Both the position numbers and the translations under genes were made by a program. Under the pieces are notes generated by a model. It did not search any database. It saw only the letters and a program-made list of their open reading frames with translations, and had not been told where the DNA came from. Source: Panagrolaimus kolymaensis (Eukaryota; Nematoda; Chromadorea; Rhabditida; Panagrolaimidae). From it: DNA of 64,000 nt. Shown here piece after piece: positions 35,930-47,783 of the stretch. Numbering within the stretch: the stretch's first letter is position 1; every line of letters starts with the position of its first letter. Where the stretch lies: contig JAJQJQ010000004.1 of assembly GCA_028622995.1 (NCBI GenBank), positions 5,270,001 to 5,334,000 of the forward strand. Direction: 5' to 3'.

Positions 35930-38132
35930 TTAGTCATCCTTATTTTTTACAACCTTAGTATTATTTCCAAAACCTAACAAACATTTAACTTTTCGAACAA
36001 TATAACATAAACTTTTGAAAGCGATAAACAATAGCAATAATGTTCCTACAATTACAGAAGCATAAACATCAATGTTATAATAAGTTATTGCATCCAATTT
36101 AGCTCCCATGGGTTTTAAATTATCTAAAGTTTTAAATTCAGCTAAAAATTCTGTCCATTTAACTAATAGAGTTTCAGGTGGAATGGGTTTATTATCAACC
36201 ATTTTGCTCATCTTTTTTACAGCTTCTGAATTTTTTTTATTATTTAATACTTTTTCCAATGCTTCGGTGATTGTTTCTTCTGAGATATCTGATTTGCTTA
36301 AAACTATTCCAAACTCATGCTTTTCTGCAATTCGAGCATTTCGAAATTGATCACCAAAAAGTGGAATGGTTATTATTGGTTGACCGGCGAGAATAGCTTC
36401 TTGCAAACTATTATAACCTCCATGAGTAATAAATGCTCGAGTTTTAGGATGTTCTAAAAATGAGTTAATATTGAATTTTATGGATTAATAAAAGCATGCT
36501 TACGTAAGAGATCAACTTGAGGAAGCCAATTATTAAAATGAACATTGCTTGGAGGTTGAATATCTTTTCCTTCATAACGAAGAAAGAAATGAGTTTTAGG
36601 GAATTTATTAAATGCTCCCATAAATGCTTGCTTCCAACTCAATGGCATTTTAGTTGAATTTGCAACGGAACCAAATGAAAATACAACTAAACTTTCAGCT
36701 TTTTCAACAATTTCAGAATATTCTTTATTCAAAGGTTTTGCTGTACTTTTTTTCATTCCCAAACCACCAATGTTAACAATTTTATGTAAAGTTGGTCGAG
36801 GAAGATCATAAAGTTCATTGCTATTTACAAATACGAGAGGGGCATCTCGAGCGATATCCAAAAGATTTGGAAAATCAGCGCCAAAATATTTTCGAAATAA
36901 TTGAGTTTGAGGTCCAGCTGTAAATTTTTCAACAAAAAATGGAGTAATTGTATGTCCAATAATGGATTTTAATCGTTGAATGAAAGTTAAAGAATCACCC
37001 GCGTCACTCATCATCGCTTAAAAAAATTTAAATTTTATGGATGGAAAAAAAAATAATTGGAAAGCTTACGTGCTGCATAACTTGGTGGAACTGGTAAACC
37101 AATATAATAAGCAACATAATCCATTAAAGCTCCAGAATTAACCCAAACCCAAGTTTTAGCTTTTCCAAGATGTTGAATTCCAATGGGGCAAAAATCATAC
37201 ATGTGTGTAAAAACTACATCGAATTCAGCTGCTTCAAATCGTTGAATAAATTCTTTGTCTGTGATCATTTCTGCAATAAAAATTTATTTGTTTTGTTTTC
37301 AAACAAATAATTTATTCAAAATGAACGTGAAAATTGCATTATTAGAGTTTGTGACTCCATTTTTTTTAACGAAAAAAAGAAGTTTGTGCTAATATTTATT
37401 TTTATTTATGTATTATATTGGGTTTAACATGGTGGAGTGGCCGAGTGGTCTAAGGCGGTGGACTTAAGTTCCCCTGTGCAACTGCACGCGCGGGTTCGAA
37501 TCCCGTCTCCACCATTAAAACATTTTTTTCATTGTTTTTTTTTTTGTCAAATTTTCATTTATAAACTCTAAAACCTTACTTTCGCAAGAATCAGTAAAAG
37601 TTTTCATCATAACAGATATAACTTCACGCTTTTGTTTAGACAACATAGTCCACATGCTTTCATCAGCAAAGGCGGATTTAGCTTGTTCATCTTTAATCCA
37701 TTCATAATCAATATTATCCAATAAACCATTAACAACCCATTCTTCCAAACCCGGTCGAATTGGAGTTTTAAGAGTTTTTCCATAATCAATCGTTTGCAAA
37801 CGAATTAAAGTAACATTATGTCCAGCATCAGCAAGGACTTCGCCCATTCTCTGATTGAATAAAAACTAAAAAAAAATTTATCCTTTAAAAATAATTTTTG
37901 GGTAAATTTTATTTGTTAGACTAAATGTTGTTATTTTTAGACCATGAAAATCAAAATTCTTCTAACTTTTTGCTTCGCATCAAAAACTTTTTTTTATTTC
38001 ATTATTAAAACTTACTTGACTTCCAGAAATATCAGGTATCATAATTCCAATTTTATATCCATTTATCCCATTTGCAAATATTAAAGACAAAAAAAGCACA
38101 ATAAAACTTTTGCAAATTTTTGACGACCACAT
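35930..38132 (-). CDS. UDP-glucuronosyl/UDP-glucosyltransferase (UGT)
   Basis: ER-membrane enzyme that conjugates sugars from UDP-sugars to small lipophilic molecules. Exons: 38016-38132, 37580-37865, 37070-37270, 36504-37016 and 35930-36453; about 546 aa. The signal peptide is MWSSKICKSFIVLFLSLIFA. The acceptor-binding half includes GEVLADAGHNVTLIRL. The donor-binding signature is HPKTRAFITHGGYNSLQEA with IITIPLFGDQFRNA. A C-terminal TM helix (SVIVGTLLLLFIAFKSLCYI) and a lysine-rich cytosolic tail complete the family layout. Intron 2 (37271-37579) carries a tRNA-Leu on the opposite strand. Nematode UGTs are a large detoxification family; the substrate is unknown. Confidence 0.92.
37431..37514 (+). 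tRNA. tRNA-Leu (anticodon TAA)
   Basis: Cloverleaf of 84 nt. Acceptor GGTGGAG pairs with CTCCACC, discriminator A. The D arm contains GAGTGGTCTAAGGC. Anticodon loop CTTAAGT gives anticodon TAA. A long class II variable arm (GTGCAACTGCAC) and T arm CGGGTTCGAATCCCG follow, as expected for leucine. One mismatch occurs in the anticodon stem. It lies antisense inside UGT intron 2; a T-run follows within 20 bases. Confidence 0.9.
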
Positions 38133-39455
38133 ATTTTGTCGTCAAAAAACAAAAACAAATTTAATGTATGAATGAATGGAGTTTTTTTTGTTTCTTCGAT
38201 TGCAATCAAGCGTTTTTAAAGTATTTATTTTTTAAAGTCGTGCCTTGATTGTAGTTAGCTGTATTCATGTTGTGACTTCTTCATATTTTTTTTCTTTTCA
38301 GTTGATTATTCTTTGTGGTATTTCATATTGGAAAAAAAGAGTGAAAAGAAAAAAAACTATTCGACCGACCTTTCTTTTTTCCTCGTGTTATCTTTTTTTG
38401 TTTGTTTGAATTAACCTCAACAACATCATCGAGCAACCCATGCGTCTTATAGTCGTCGGTCAATGAAAAGAACCTTTTTTTCTGTGGTGTGGGTACATGA
38501 AAACGTCAGTTCAAGTAAAAATAATTAAATAAAACAAATATTTCAAAACTTTTTTTTTCTATGGGTGCAACAAGTTTTAATTTTTTGTTGCAAACATTTA
38601 AAAAAATTTCGAAAAGTCGACGTTTGTCAACGACAATTGCAGTGCATTTTATTTCAAAGTCCGTTACTAATAAAAAAATTCTTCCATAATTTTTAAACGT
38701 TGAATTAAAATACCTAATAATTCCTGTTTTGAAAATCATAATAATTTTTTTTGTAGAAATCAAACCTTTTTACATATTTTTTTTATTCACAAGTCCAAGG
38801 TTTAAAAAGCAAATTCAAAGAGGAATGCTGGTTTTTTTTTGAGATATTGAATTTTTTTTATTAAGTGTTCCTGTAGATCTTTGTAGTTATAAAAAGAAAA
38901 ATTTTTTTGTAAAAAAAAGAAAGGAAAAAATTAATGTTTTGTTGCACAAATAAAAGCCATATTGTGACATACCTTTTCGTTCGTGCTTTGTTCTTAAAAA
39001 AACTACAGTGTAGTCTTTTAAAATTTTAGAGGTTTTTATTTTATTTTTTATAATGCGATTTTCTCTTTTGTGTCCATATCTTATATTTTAGTTTGGGTTT
39101 TTAAAGAAATTTATTTTTATACAAAAAACAAAAACATTACAAAAAAGGTTTACAATAAAATTAAAAATGATGTTTTTTTGTACTTTTTTTAAATTCAAAA
39201 GTAAATAATTATTACTAAAAAACAAAACTAAAAATTACGAGATTACAATAGTGATGGCACAAAATTAATATAAAATTAAAAATAATTTCTAACAAATTAA
39301 ACACGTAAGTTTTTCGTTTTTTTGAGGCATTTTTTTATTTGAGATTTCTGAAATCCCCATTTTTCTATTATCCAAATTTTTCAAGGCAAACTTACTTTTT
39401 CCATTTTTTTCAATCACCGAAAAATTTAAATAATAAAACAAAATAATTAATCTCG
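38133..39455. other. Intergenic, no gene seen
   Basis: About 1.3 kb of strongly AT-rich sequence with homopolymer runs, covering the UGT promoter and the 3' flank of the next minus-strand gene. Confidence 0.6.
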
Positions 39456-40681
39456 TTACTTTTTCAATTTCTGAATTTTAGGATTAAAAATAACCACATG
39501 ATCAGTTTCCAATGCGCCTTTAAATTTTTTAAGTTGATGGTATGAAAATTTTTGAAATTCAGCTTTTTGTTCAAATGGAACTTTTAATTCCACGGTTTTA
39601 GTTATTTGAAGGGTTGGTTCACCCATGATTATTCGATTAAACCATGATGGACGAAGAATTAATCGTTGAGATTTTTTAATTGTTGCTGATTTAATATTTT
39701 GTTGTTGAGATATATTTTGATTCGTCATGGTGGGACGCGACAGTTTGCATTGAAATGGAGGTAAATGGTATTCATGATATTCGTTTTCATATGTTGCAGC
39801 ATCCGAAGTTGGTGGAATAATAGTATTATAAATTTGACTATTTCTCAATGGTCGATTAGATTCAACATAACTTGGCAAATCATTATGTGATAAAGTTGGA
39901 TACATTCGAGTTCCACCCGAAATACTTGATGATCGAAGAGGAATTCGAAAATTCATGGAAAGGTTGTCATTTTCATTTTCATGCTTTTCTATTTCTGCTA
40001 AAGTTGGAGCAGATGAATATGGTGGAGGACTTGGAGGTGAAGAAGAATCAGAGGAAATTGGAATATCTGCTTGACAACCTTTTGTTTGAATTTCATGAAG
40101 CCGCCGGCGTTCTTCCTTAAATTATGAAAATTATTTTTTTGGAATGGAAAAATATTTAAATTCTTGCAAAACAAGTTTTAATTGTTTTTTTAAAGTTTTG
40201 CAACTTGGAAAAATTATAGTCAAGTCTATCTTATGTTTTTTTCGAACAAACAAAAAAAGTTAGTCATCGCGTTTCCGTTTCTTCTAAAATTGATAAAAGT
40301 GTCGGAAATCAATAACTGTAAAAAAAAAAGAGAGCCGCAGCTTTTTTATTTTTACTTTTAACTCCCAATTAAAAAAGTTTATAAGAAAGCGGTGACTCAT
40401 TTTCACAATAGCCTATAGTACCAAAATCCTTTTTACATTGATTCTCGCTGCAAAAAGTTTAAAAAAATCTGTTTTTTATTTGAATCAAAAACCGAAACTA
40501 CAATATTTTTTCCACATCATTTTTATTTATAAAACTTAAAGGAAAACCAAAAAACAAAATATTTTTTAAATATAATAACTCAACGGAGAAATAAAATAAA
40601 TTCATTCTAAAAAAATTAGATAAAAAGACTTACAATTTGTTTAGCACGTTGTTCCTTGAGTTTACGATAAACTCGCTTCAT
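39456..40681 (-). CDS. Unrecognised basic protein with PPPY motif
   Basis: Two exons: 40634-40681 and 39456-40115; 235 aa. The first exon encodes a very basic helix (MKRVYRKLKEQRAKQI) that continues into EERRRLHEIQ, a likely coiled coil. A Pro-rich stretch with PPSPPPYSS could bind a WW domain. The C-terminal half contains KKSQRLILRPSWFNRI and TKTVELKVPFEQKAEF. No signal peptide or TM segment. The 518-base intron is long for this genome. I do not recognise the family. Confidence 0.65.
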
Positions 40682-41672
40682 AATAATTTTCTTTCTTTAA
40701 TTTAAATTAATAAATTTAATTTAACAAAAAAGCAACAATCAATAAACTTTTTTAATTCTCTGTCTTTTTTTGTTAGCACCAAAGAAAATAAAAAAATACA
40801 GAAGTAATAAAACTTTTAACCACCGATAAGTAAAAGTGAATGGCACAAAAGGTATGAAAAGCTTTTTTTCTTTCTTTAGTAGCTTGTTTCTCTAAGAAAA
40901 AGTTTGATAAAAGCCAAAGGGAAGAAAAAAATGAGTAAAAGGAGCTTTTATACCAATCAAAAAACTCATATCTTTGTTTACATTAGAAAAAAGTGTGTCA
41001 TTTTTTTTTCCTCAAAGTTATCAATTTTTTTCTATCAAAAAACCAGTGAAGCAATGTATTGTGACATGGAAAAAAAGGGTGAGGAGGATAGGTAGATGTA
41101 TTATTATTGTTATGAGTTTTCTACGTAATGAATTTTAACTTTCTGTGTAAGTGAATGCACGCAAGTTTATTTTGGTAAACACCCGGAAACAAAAAAAAGA
41201 TGGTTACGAAAGAGAATTATTATTCATAATTGGCAATATTTAATTTGGGCAACAACAACAATAGACTATGTATTACGTAGAATGATCGAAAAATGGGGAT
41301 ATCCTTTGTCGAATTATTTTAGTCCATCGATTCTAATCAGATCTGCGAAGCAAACAAAAAATATAGTGTAGCGCTTGGAGTAACAATAATCTGTTCTGAG
41401 AAAAGAAGACGACGGCCAACATCAGACCTAATTAAAGTCAGGCCATTATTTGGGTCGGACAAAAAAATATAGTTTAAATTTAATGCAAATGCGATATTGA
41501 AATTTTAAAAGTTTAAATAAGGAGAAATAACAATTTGATTCCTTCTTAGCTCCCTTCCTTAGTCCATAGCTATAGTGATTTCAAAGTGTATGAAGTGAAT
41601 AATAAAATTTATAACAAAATAAAAATAAAACAAACAACAACAAAAAAAAAAGACGAAAATTATCAAAACAAA
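40682..41672. other. Intergenic, no gene seen
   Basis: AT-rich spacer. A less AT-rich patch at about 41260-41470 may be the remnant of an inserted element but has no recognisable ends or ORF. Confidence 0.5.
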
Positions 41673-42413
41673 TTATTTATTTACAAAATGAATAAAAAAT
41701 CCGCATAAATAAATATTCATTCCTCCACATTTATGCTTATGTTGAACCAAATTACAAAGATCGAAAGGAGCACAGCTATTGATAATGCGTACAAAAAACC
41801 TGTAAATAATATATTTTTATTTATTTTTTTATTAAAAAATTAAAATTTACCGAAGTTGTTCAAGGATGGATAAATCATTCAAGAAATAAATAAATTCTTC
41901 CATTGAATGATTTGTTTTAATGCATCCTTTAAACTTCAATCTTTTTAAATCAGGATGGATTAACATTTTCAAATCATCCAAATTTATACAATTTACTTCA
42001 AGGTCAATTCTTTCTATCAATTTTAAGCTAATGGGTAAACGTTGAAAAAAGTAATCATCAATTTTACCACTTCGATTTTTAACTTTTAAATCACCAATAA
42101 CCTTGATTTTAATTTTATTTATAAAAGAAAAATAATCATTATTGATTCCTTTGCATAATTCATCATCAATGATACAGTAGCAAGAGATTTGATATTTGAT
42201 ACATTCAGTGTCGATTTCAACTTTATCAATAATATGACATCGCTTTGAAAGGCGTCGAGAAAAAGAATTGATTGAAGCAAAAACTTTTAAAATTTTGGGA
42301 TCACATATTTCAACGAATCGTCGTTGACAAACCCATGGAAGCAAAGGAAAATTAAAAATAATATCTTCGGAAATCATTTCTTTTAATAAACCATTTGATT
42401 TTTGATCATTCAT
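41673..42413 (-). CDS. F-box-like protein
   Basis: Two exons: 41851-42413 and 41673-41799; about 229 aa. The N-terminal helix pattern LLPWVCQRRFVEICDPKILK with FASINSFSRRLSK resembles a diverged F-box. The middle has leucine-rich-repeat-like strands (KLIERIDLEVNCINLDDLKM, HPDLKRLKFKGC). Nematode genomes carry large, fast-evolving F-box families, and this gene fits that pattern. The second exon is short and Lys/Cys-rich and less certain. Confidence 0.55.
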
Positions 42414-42806
42414 AATTTTTGAATTATTGATATCAAAGAATAAAATAAGGATAATAAGCCAATGAAGGTTTTAGAAAAATTAAATCAATAATTGTTTACT
42501 TGTTTGAATTATTAATTATTTTCTATGGAAAAATTGAAAGTGTAAAGTCTCGTTGTTAGGCTGCTCCTTTCACCATTTTTTTATTTGCAAGCTATGGAAA
42601 GATGATGGGCGGAAAATCAGTACCATTAGCCCTAAGAAGGAGTGAATAAAGTACTTCAAGGGCGCATTCACAGTTCCAAATTTTCTTTTAAAATATGCAA
42701 ATTATTAATTTTTGCTTTGTCTTTCTTATTTTACAAACTTTCATCTTTGAAATTCAAAGCTTTTTGTCTCAAAAAAATTCATCACGCAAGAACGACAAAA
42801 GAAAAA
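42414..42806. other. Intergenic, divergent promoters
   Basis: Spacer between divergent genes. The overlapping open frame from 42642 is out of phase with the real start at 42807. Confidence 0.5.
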
Positions 42807-43649
42807 ATGTGTTTATTATTTATTGGTAAACTTATTTGCACTTTTCTTTATGCAGTTGTTGTAGTTCCGTTGGTTATAAACATTGCATTACCACGTAAGT
42901 TTTTTTTCTTTCTTCAAATTACCTTTTTAATATTTTTGTTTTTGCTTTTTTAGATTGGAGAATTTATAATGATCCTTTATCGAACACACCTCAATTACAA
43001 ACTGGAATAATAAGAAGTGGGCAAGGTTGTCGTCCAATAAATGGTGGATTAATATCTTTTAATGATAATATTACAAAAAGTATGGATGTTTGCGAAATAT
43101 GGATTAATGTTAGTTTACTTTAACTTTGCCTTTCTTTCCAATCTTCTAATTTTTTTCCAGGATGTTCCAACAATGGATGCAGTTGTATTTATGCTTTTAG
43201 CAATCACAGTATTTCTATTTATCTTCAACTTCTTCTGGGGAACCTTTTCATTTTGTTGTGAATGCTGCTGTGATCGAGTGTGTATGCATGTTTTACCATT
43301 TACAAGTGGGATTGGAACTATCTGTCTTTCAACTGCAATAATCATCTTTTATGTCAATTATCAAAATGATGGAAATACAACATTTATTAGTAAAGCTTTC
43401 TTTTTGTCGTTGTTGTTAATTTTGTAATCATTGAACACATTTTTAGAACCAGAATATATAAGCTTGCATAATTCGTTCTTCATGGTTTCGTCCTTGATTC
43501 TTCCAGCTGTTATCTCGGTCATCATTGGAATTTTATCATCATTTTATAAAAAAGTTTGCTGTGAAAAATCAAAGAAAAACACACCTGAAGCTGCTTCAAT
43601 CCTTGTTGGTGGAAATGTAGCTGCCCCAAATGAACAACAACAACAATAA
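42807..43649 (+). CDS. Claudin/PMP22-like four-TM protein
   Basis: Exons: 42807-42894, 42954-43108, 43161-43389 and 43447-43649; 224 aa. Four hydrophobic segments are visible: residues about 3-27, then AVVFMLLAITVFLFIFNFFW, SGIGTICLSTAIIIFYVNY and VSSLILPAVISVIIGILSSF. The first extracellular loop is long and contains two Cys, as in claudin-family proteins. A cytoplasmic cluster FCCECCCDRVC follows TM2 and could be palmitoylated. The end is Gln-rich (EQQQQ). Family placement is by topology, not by a strong signature. Confidence 0.7.
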
Positions 43650-43809
43650 TATCAATAGAAAAAGAAGTGTTTTAGTCATTTTTGTAAAAAATTGTAATAT
43701 TTTTTGTAATAAATTTTGATTTGCTTGAACACATTGTAAAGATGGATAAGGGTTTATTTATAAGTTTAACTAATTTATATTAACAGAAAACTGCATGTTT
43801 CATAGGTGG

Positions 43810-44318
43810 TTAGCATTGTGAACGTGGAACACATCCACCTTGACGATTCCGAACTGTTCCTTGAGAGCATTGACATGAAGGAGGTTTGCACATCATGATA
43901 CACATTTGAGGCTGAAAGCTTTGTTTAGATTTATACATAAATTCCAAGTATGTAAAACTATAGTAGTCGACTTCCATGTAAAAGATCATTGAGATCTATT
44001 CTTGGAATTATGCTGCGTATTATTTTTTTAAGATATCAGCATTGCTTTAAGATTAAAATCATAGCATTGGTTTTATGTAAACAAACCTCAGCGGAATCAC
44101 ATGAAGGTTCACAAGCACTGCTGCATTCCTTCCATTCTTCATTTTGACCGCACATTTGTTGAGCATTAGCTAAAAAGCACCATTCATATATTAGGAGGTT
44201 AATGTCGGAGTAATTTTTTAAAACCTATCCTCAATAAAATACATTGGTAAACCAAAAACTTACCAAAAGCAAAACTAAAAACAATCAAAACAAAAATCCA
44301 AATAAAGCTAACTTTCAT
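43810..44318 (-). CDS. Secreted TIL-domain protease inhibitor, copy 1
   Basis: Three exons: 44264-44318, 44087-44169 and 43810-43911; 79 aa. After the signal peptide (MKVSFIWIFVLIVFSFAF) the mature part has exactly ten Cys in the trypsin-inhibitor-like pattern: CGQNEEWKECSSACEPSC, then MCIMMCKPPSCQC and GGCVPRSQC. TIL proteins are secreted serine-protease inhibitors with five disulfides. Exon lengths 83 and 102 recur in the copies at 46268 and 48524. Confidence 0.88.
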
Positions 44319-45246
44319 TTTTACTTCGGTTTTTTGGTCAACCAAAAATTTACTTTTATTCGGAACAACTTTCACTTTTATACTTACTCTTTTATTGATA
44401 TCACAACTAAAGTTTAATAAAAACTTGTTTTTACATTTTTACTTCGTTCAACAATTGGCTGTATGAATAATACATCAAATTTCATTGGAATCAAAATGCA
44501 TCCAAAAAAATATTAGACAACGACTATCGTGAAATATTTTTTTATTAATTATTTGACAAACAAATATTGATAGATAATAAAAAAACGTTCCAAATTTTGA
44601 ATTTATAAAAATTGCTTTAAAAACAACAAACAAATTCTCTCAATAAAAAATACAAAAGAGAAAAGTCAAAAGGAAGCATTGGACTCGGTGGTCTTCTATG
44701 GCGCATTTGGTAATGCGTACATTTGTCAACCCAGGAGGCTCGTAAAGTTCGAGCCCCATAGAAGACCTATCTTTTTTCGGGTTTATAAAAAAATTTCCTT
44801 ATAAAATTCACATGAAACTAATGGTGGTATATTTTTCTGTTGATTAGGAACATCTTAAATGAGGTAACTAAAAGATTAAAAAATTATATAAAAAGTTATT
44901 TACAATTTTTTAAAGTTTCAAACAACTCATAAATAAGTTTTTGACAGTGATTTGAATCAAGTGTGTTTCATTCTTCTTTTTTTTGTCAAGCATTCTCCCT
45001 GATTATCACTTTGTATTTGTTTATTCTTTATTTGGTGACCTAGCAATTCATAATAACTGTGAAGTTGCCCAAGCCAAAAACTGCAATCAATATAAAACTC
45101 AACAAAAAGAATTCATTTTCGCATTACCAATTGTTTTCACTAGTGAATGTTTTTTTAAATTATTTTTCTTTACTGTTTCGTGTTTATTCAGGTACCATTA
45201 TTATTTTATAATTAGATTTTTTGTAGCTTTAAAACTGACATCGAAA
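44319..45246. other. Intergenic with one tRNA-like element
   Basis: Divergent upstream region of TIL copy 1 and orphan gene A; contains the RNA element at 44690-44767 and otherwise AT-rich sequence. Confidence 0.5.
44690..44767 (+). ncRNA. Candidate tRNA-like Pol III RNA, copy 1
   Basis: A 78-base unit with a perfect 12-bp terminal stem (GGTCTTCTATGG with CCATAGAAGACC). Two inner hairpins lie in the positions of D and T arms: CGCATTTGGTAATGCG and GGCTCGTAAAGTTCGAGCC. The first contains an A-box-like TGGCGCATTTGG and the second the B-box core GTTCGAG. The region where an anticodon arm would be (about 19 bases) does not pair. CTATCTTTTTT follows, as a Pol III terminator. A second copy lies at 47178. 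It is not a standard tRNA; an armless tRNA-like RNA or tRNA-derived gene is the best reading. Confidence 0.6.
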
Positions 45247-46031
45247 ATGAACCCTATTATTAAAAAAATGCTGTTAAAAAATATGGATAATGGAAATGAA
45301 GGGTAAGTTTACAAAAAACCCTTCAGAAACTTTGCGATCCAAAGCAAAAAAGCAAAAGCATGTTTAATGGTTTTTTAAAGAGTTTTTGAAATAAAATGGA
45401 AAGATATTATATATTTTTTAAATTAATGTTTTTAATTATGTAAAACTACCTCCGTTTAAAATCAAAATTTCAATTAAGGTAGAATAATTTAAAAAAATTC
45501 GAACTTTTCGTTCGTTTAATTCGAAGGGTTCAAAAGTTAGAAGTTCAAGATTCGGAAGCTCTGCTTTGTGGTATTTTTAGAAGTTTGCATTTTTTTGTTG
45601 ATGTTTTGCGAAAAACCTTTGTTTTCCATTCGATTCTGTTTTTATTTATTATATTACTTTAATTTTTAGTTCGAGTCACAATATAATCTCATTTATCGAT
45701 AACTTTACATTTAAAGTTGATGCTCACCGAATTACAATCAAAGAAGGGAAGCAAAACTTTTATTTTGCTCACCCTCGTGATGCAACAAGACATTATTCAT
45801 TTAAAAAGAAATCAACAAAAATAACTATTAAAAATGTTATTTACCAGGTAGAGTTTTATTCTCTAATCTCTTTTTTCTTCACACATTTTTATATTTTATT
45901 AGATACGTGTCCATAATAAATTCATCAACAGACAAACACTTGATCTGTATTTAGAGTTTGATGAATTAGATCAATGCAGCGATTTTATGCTTAATATTAT
46001 TTCAAATAGCTATGAAAAAGCGCAAATTTAG
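45247..46031 (+). CDS. Orphan small protein, copy A
   Basis: Three exons: 45247-45302, 45670-45847 and 45903-46031; 120 aa. The core is FTFKVDAHRITIKEGKQNFY, FAHPRDATRHYSFKKKS, then QTLDLYLEFDELDQCSDFML. Alternating strands followed by a C-terminal helix suggest a small PH-like or similar beta fold, but I recognise no family. No signal peptide. It pairs with the gene at 47784 in a duplicated segment. Confidence 0.65.
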
Positions 46032-46267
46032 AGTAAGGTTTTAATACATGCAGCTAATAAATAAATTTAAAAGCTTAAAGTGTTTTAGTTTATTTTCATG
46101 AAATGACAATGAAATTTCCACAAAAAAAAACTTGAATATTAAATTTATATTGTAATTATATGTTTATAACAATAAAATTTTTTTCTCTGAAACCTTTATT
46201 TAAATTGATAAGAATTTATTTAGAAAAGTTTTACTAATTTTTATTCAATGTGACTTGCATGAGGTGG

Positions 46268-46782
46268 TTAGCATTGAGATCGTGGAATACATAGACCTTG
46301 ATGATTTCGAACGGTTCCTTTGGTGCATTGACATGAAGGAGGTTTGCATCTCATGATACACATTTCAGGCTGAAATTTTTTTTTAAAATGATGAAAGCCA
46401 TAGAAGTCGAATTTAGCAAATGCTGTGAAAATTCCGCTATGATAATGTCATAGCTGTATTTATCTTTACTATGGAGCTTTTATTTGTGATTAAAGAAAAT
46501 ATTTAAATAAAACTAGAATAAATAATTTTAATTAACACCAACCTCAACTGTATCACATGAAGGTGCACAAGCACTACTGCATATTTTCCATTCTTCATTT
46601 TTACGGCATTTTTGTGGAGTAAGAGCTTAAAAAAGGAATGTTAAATAATGGCGCCACGAATTGTCATTATTGATCTTCAAAGCATTATATAACCATTTCT
46701 AAATGCAGTAACCCTGGAACTTACCTAAAGCAAAATTGAAAACAATCATGAATGCAAAAATCCAAATAAAGCAATATTTCAT
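46268..46782 (-). CDS. Secreted TIL-domain protease inhibitor, copy 2
   Basis: Three exons: 46725-46782, 46543-46625 and 46268-46369; 80 aa. The signal peptide is MKYCFIWIFAFMIVFNFAL; the ten-Cys TIL pattern is CRKNEEWKICSSACAPSC, MCIMRCKPPSCQC, LCIPRSQC. It has the same exon lengths (83, 102) and phases as copy 1. The putative reactive-site loop differs from copy 1 (MRCK in place of MMCK), so the target protease may differ. Confidence 0.88.
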
Positions 46783-47783
46783 TTTCGTTTTTCTTTTTGT
46801 TTTTAACAATAATAAACTATTTTTTGTCTTAGAAAACGTTTTCTTTTATAATCATTTTCCACGTCCGCTATAGTTAAGTCAAAACATGTTTTTTTAGGTT
46901 TTTACTTGCGCTCAACCTTTGGCCAACTAAATGAATTAACGCGTAATTTTTTTTGTTATGCAATGCATCTAATTAAATAAAAAAATATAAATGGATGGCG
47001 AGCATGAAACACCTTGATTCAGTGATTTGATTTTTAACAAACAACAAAATAGAAGGAGAAAGAAAAAAAGGTATTAAGTGTTCAACGCTTTATAAAATTG
47101 TTTTAAAGACAAACAATAACTCCTTCTATTTATAAAAATAAAAAAGATGCAAGTCAAAAGGAAGCATTGGACTCGGTGGTCTTCTATGGCGCATTTGGTA
47201 ATGCGTACATTTGTCAACCCGTGCGGCTCAAAAAGTTCGAGCCCCATAGAAGACCTATCTTTTTCTTTCTGTTTTATAATTTTTTTTGTTTGTAAAATTC
47301 ACTTGAAACTAATGGAATATTTTTTTGGCTATGAACACTGTTAAAGAGTTTGCTAAAGGTTGTTCTAATATTTTTTCCATCTCCATCAGGATTTTTGAAT
47401 ATTTAAGTAAAGCTCACGATTGAAAATATATTAGTTGAGAGAATACACCTTATTTGGTGACCTTGTTCTTCATAATAACTGTGAAGTGGTAAAAAGCAAA
47501 AATATCGATATTAAATGTTAGCAAGGTCATTCATATTCTCAGTCATGGAAGAAATGTCCATCCAGTTCTAACCAATATTCACTCAATTCACCTGCTACTA
47601 CCTCTCGCTCTTCATCTTTCTCTTGACCAAGTATTACTAATCAGCTCATTTCTTTGAATAATATTATTTTTATTATTTGCTATTCCCAATAAATATTATT
47701 TCAGGTAAACTCCAATCACGCCTTAACAAGAACTCATTTTTTGCATTACTAAATCAGTTTTATTTTTTTGTTTGCGAGCCGAA
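46783..47783. other. Intergenic with one tRNA-like element
   Basis: Divergent upstream region of TIL copy 2 and orphan gene B; contains the RNA element at 47178-47255. Confidence 0.5.
47178..47255 (+). ncRNA. Candidate tRNA-like Pol III RNA, copy 2
   Basis: 78 bases, with the same 12-bp terminal stem, D-like hairpin, GTTCGAG box and CTATCTTTTT end as the copy at 44690. Differences cluster in the unpaired middle and the T-like loop (CCCGTGCGGCTCAAAAAG against CCCAGGAGGCTCGTAAAG), while the outer stem is unchanged. This pattern suggests selection on the fold. Confidence 0.6.

Larger units (their letters stand above)
43810..46031. repeat. Segmental duplication, unit 1
   Basis: The order TIL inhibitor (minus), tRNA-like element (plus), orphan small protein (plus) at 43810-46031 is repeated at 46268-48128. 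Non-coding sequence is shared too, for example TTTATTTGGTGACCT and TTCATAATAACTGTGAAGT upstream of each orphan gene and AAGTCAAAAGGAAGCATTGG before each RNA element. A third TIL copy at 48524 starts a further, incomplete unit. Confidence 0.85.

Noticed and set aside
41260..41470. Possible remnant of a transposon
   Set aside because: Less AT-rich than its surroundings, but no terminal repeats, ORF or duplicate copy seen in the window.
42642..42953. Long open frame overlapping the claudin-like gene
   Set aside because: It runs upstream of the real ATG at 42807 and through intron 1; the spliced four-TM model explains the region better.
44983..45246. Upstream extension of orphan gene A
   Set aside because: The in-frame stretch before 45247 is not matched in copy B; the homologous sequence there is non-coding, so it is treated as 5' flank.
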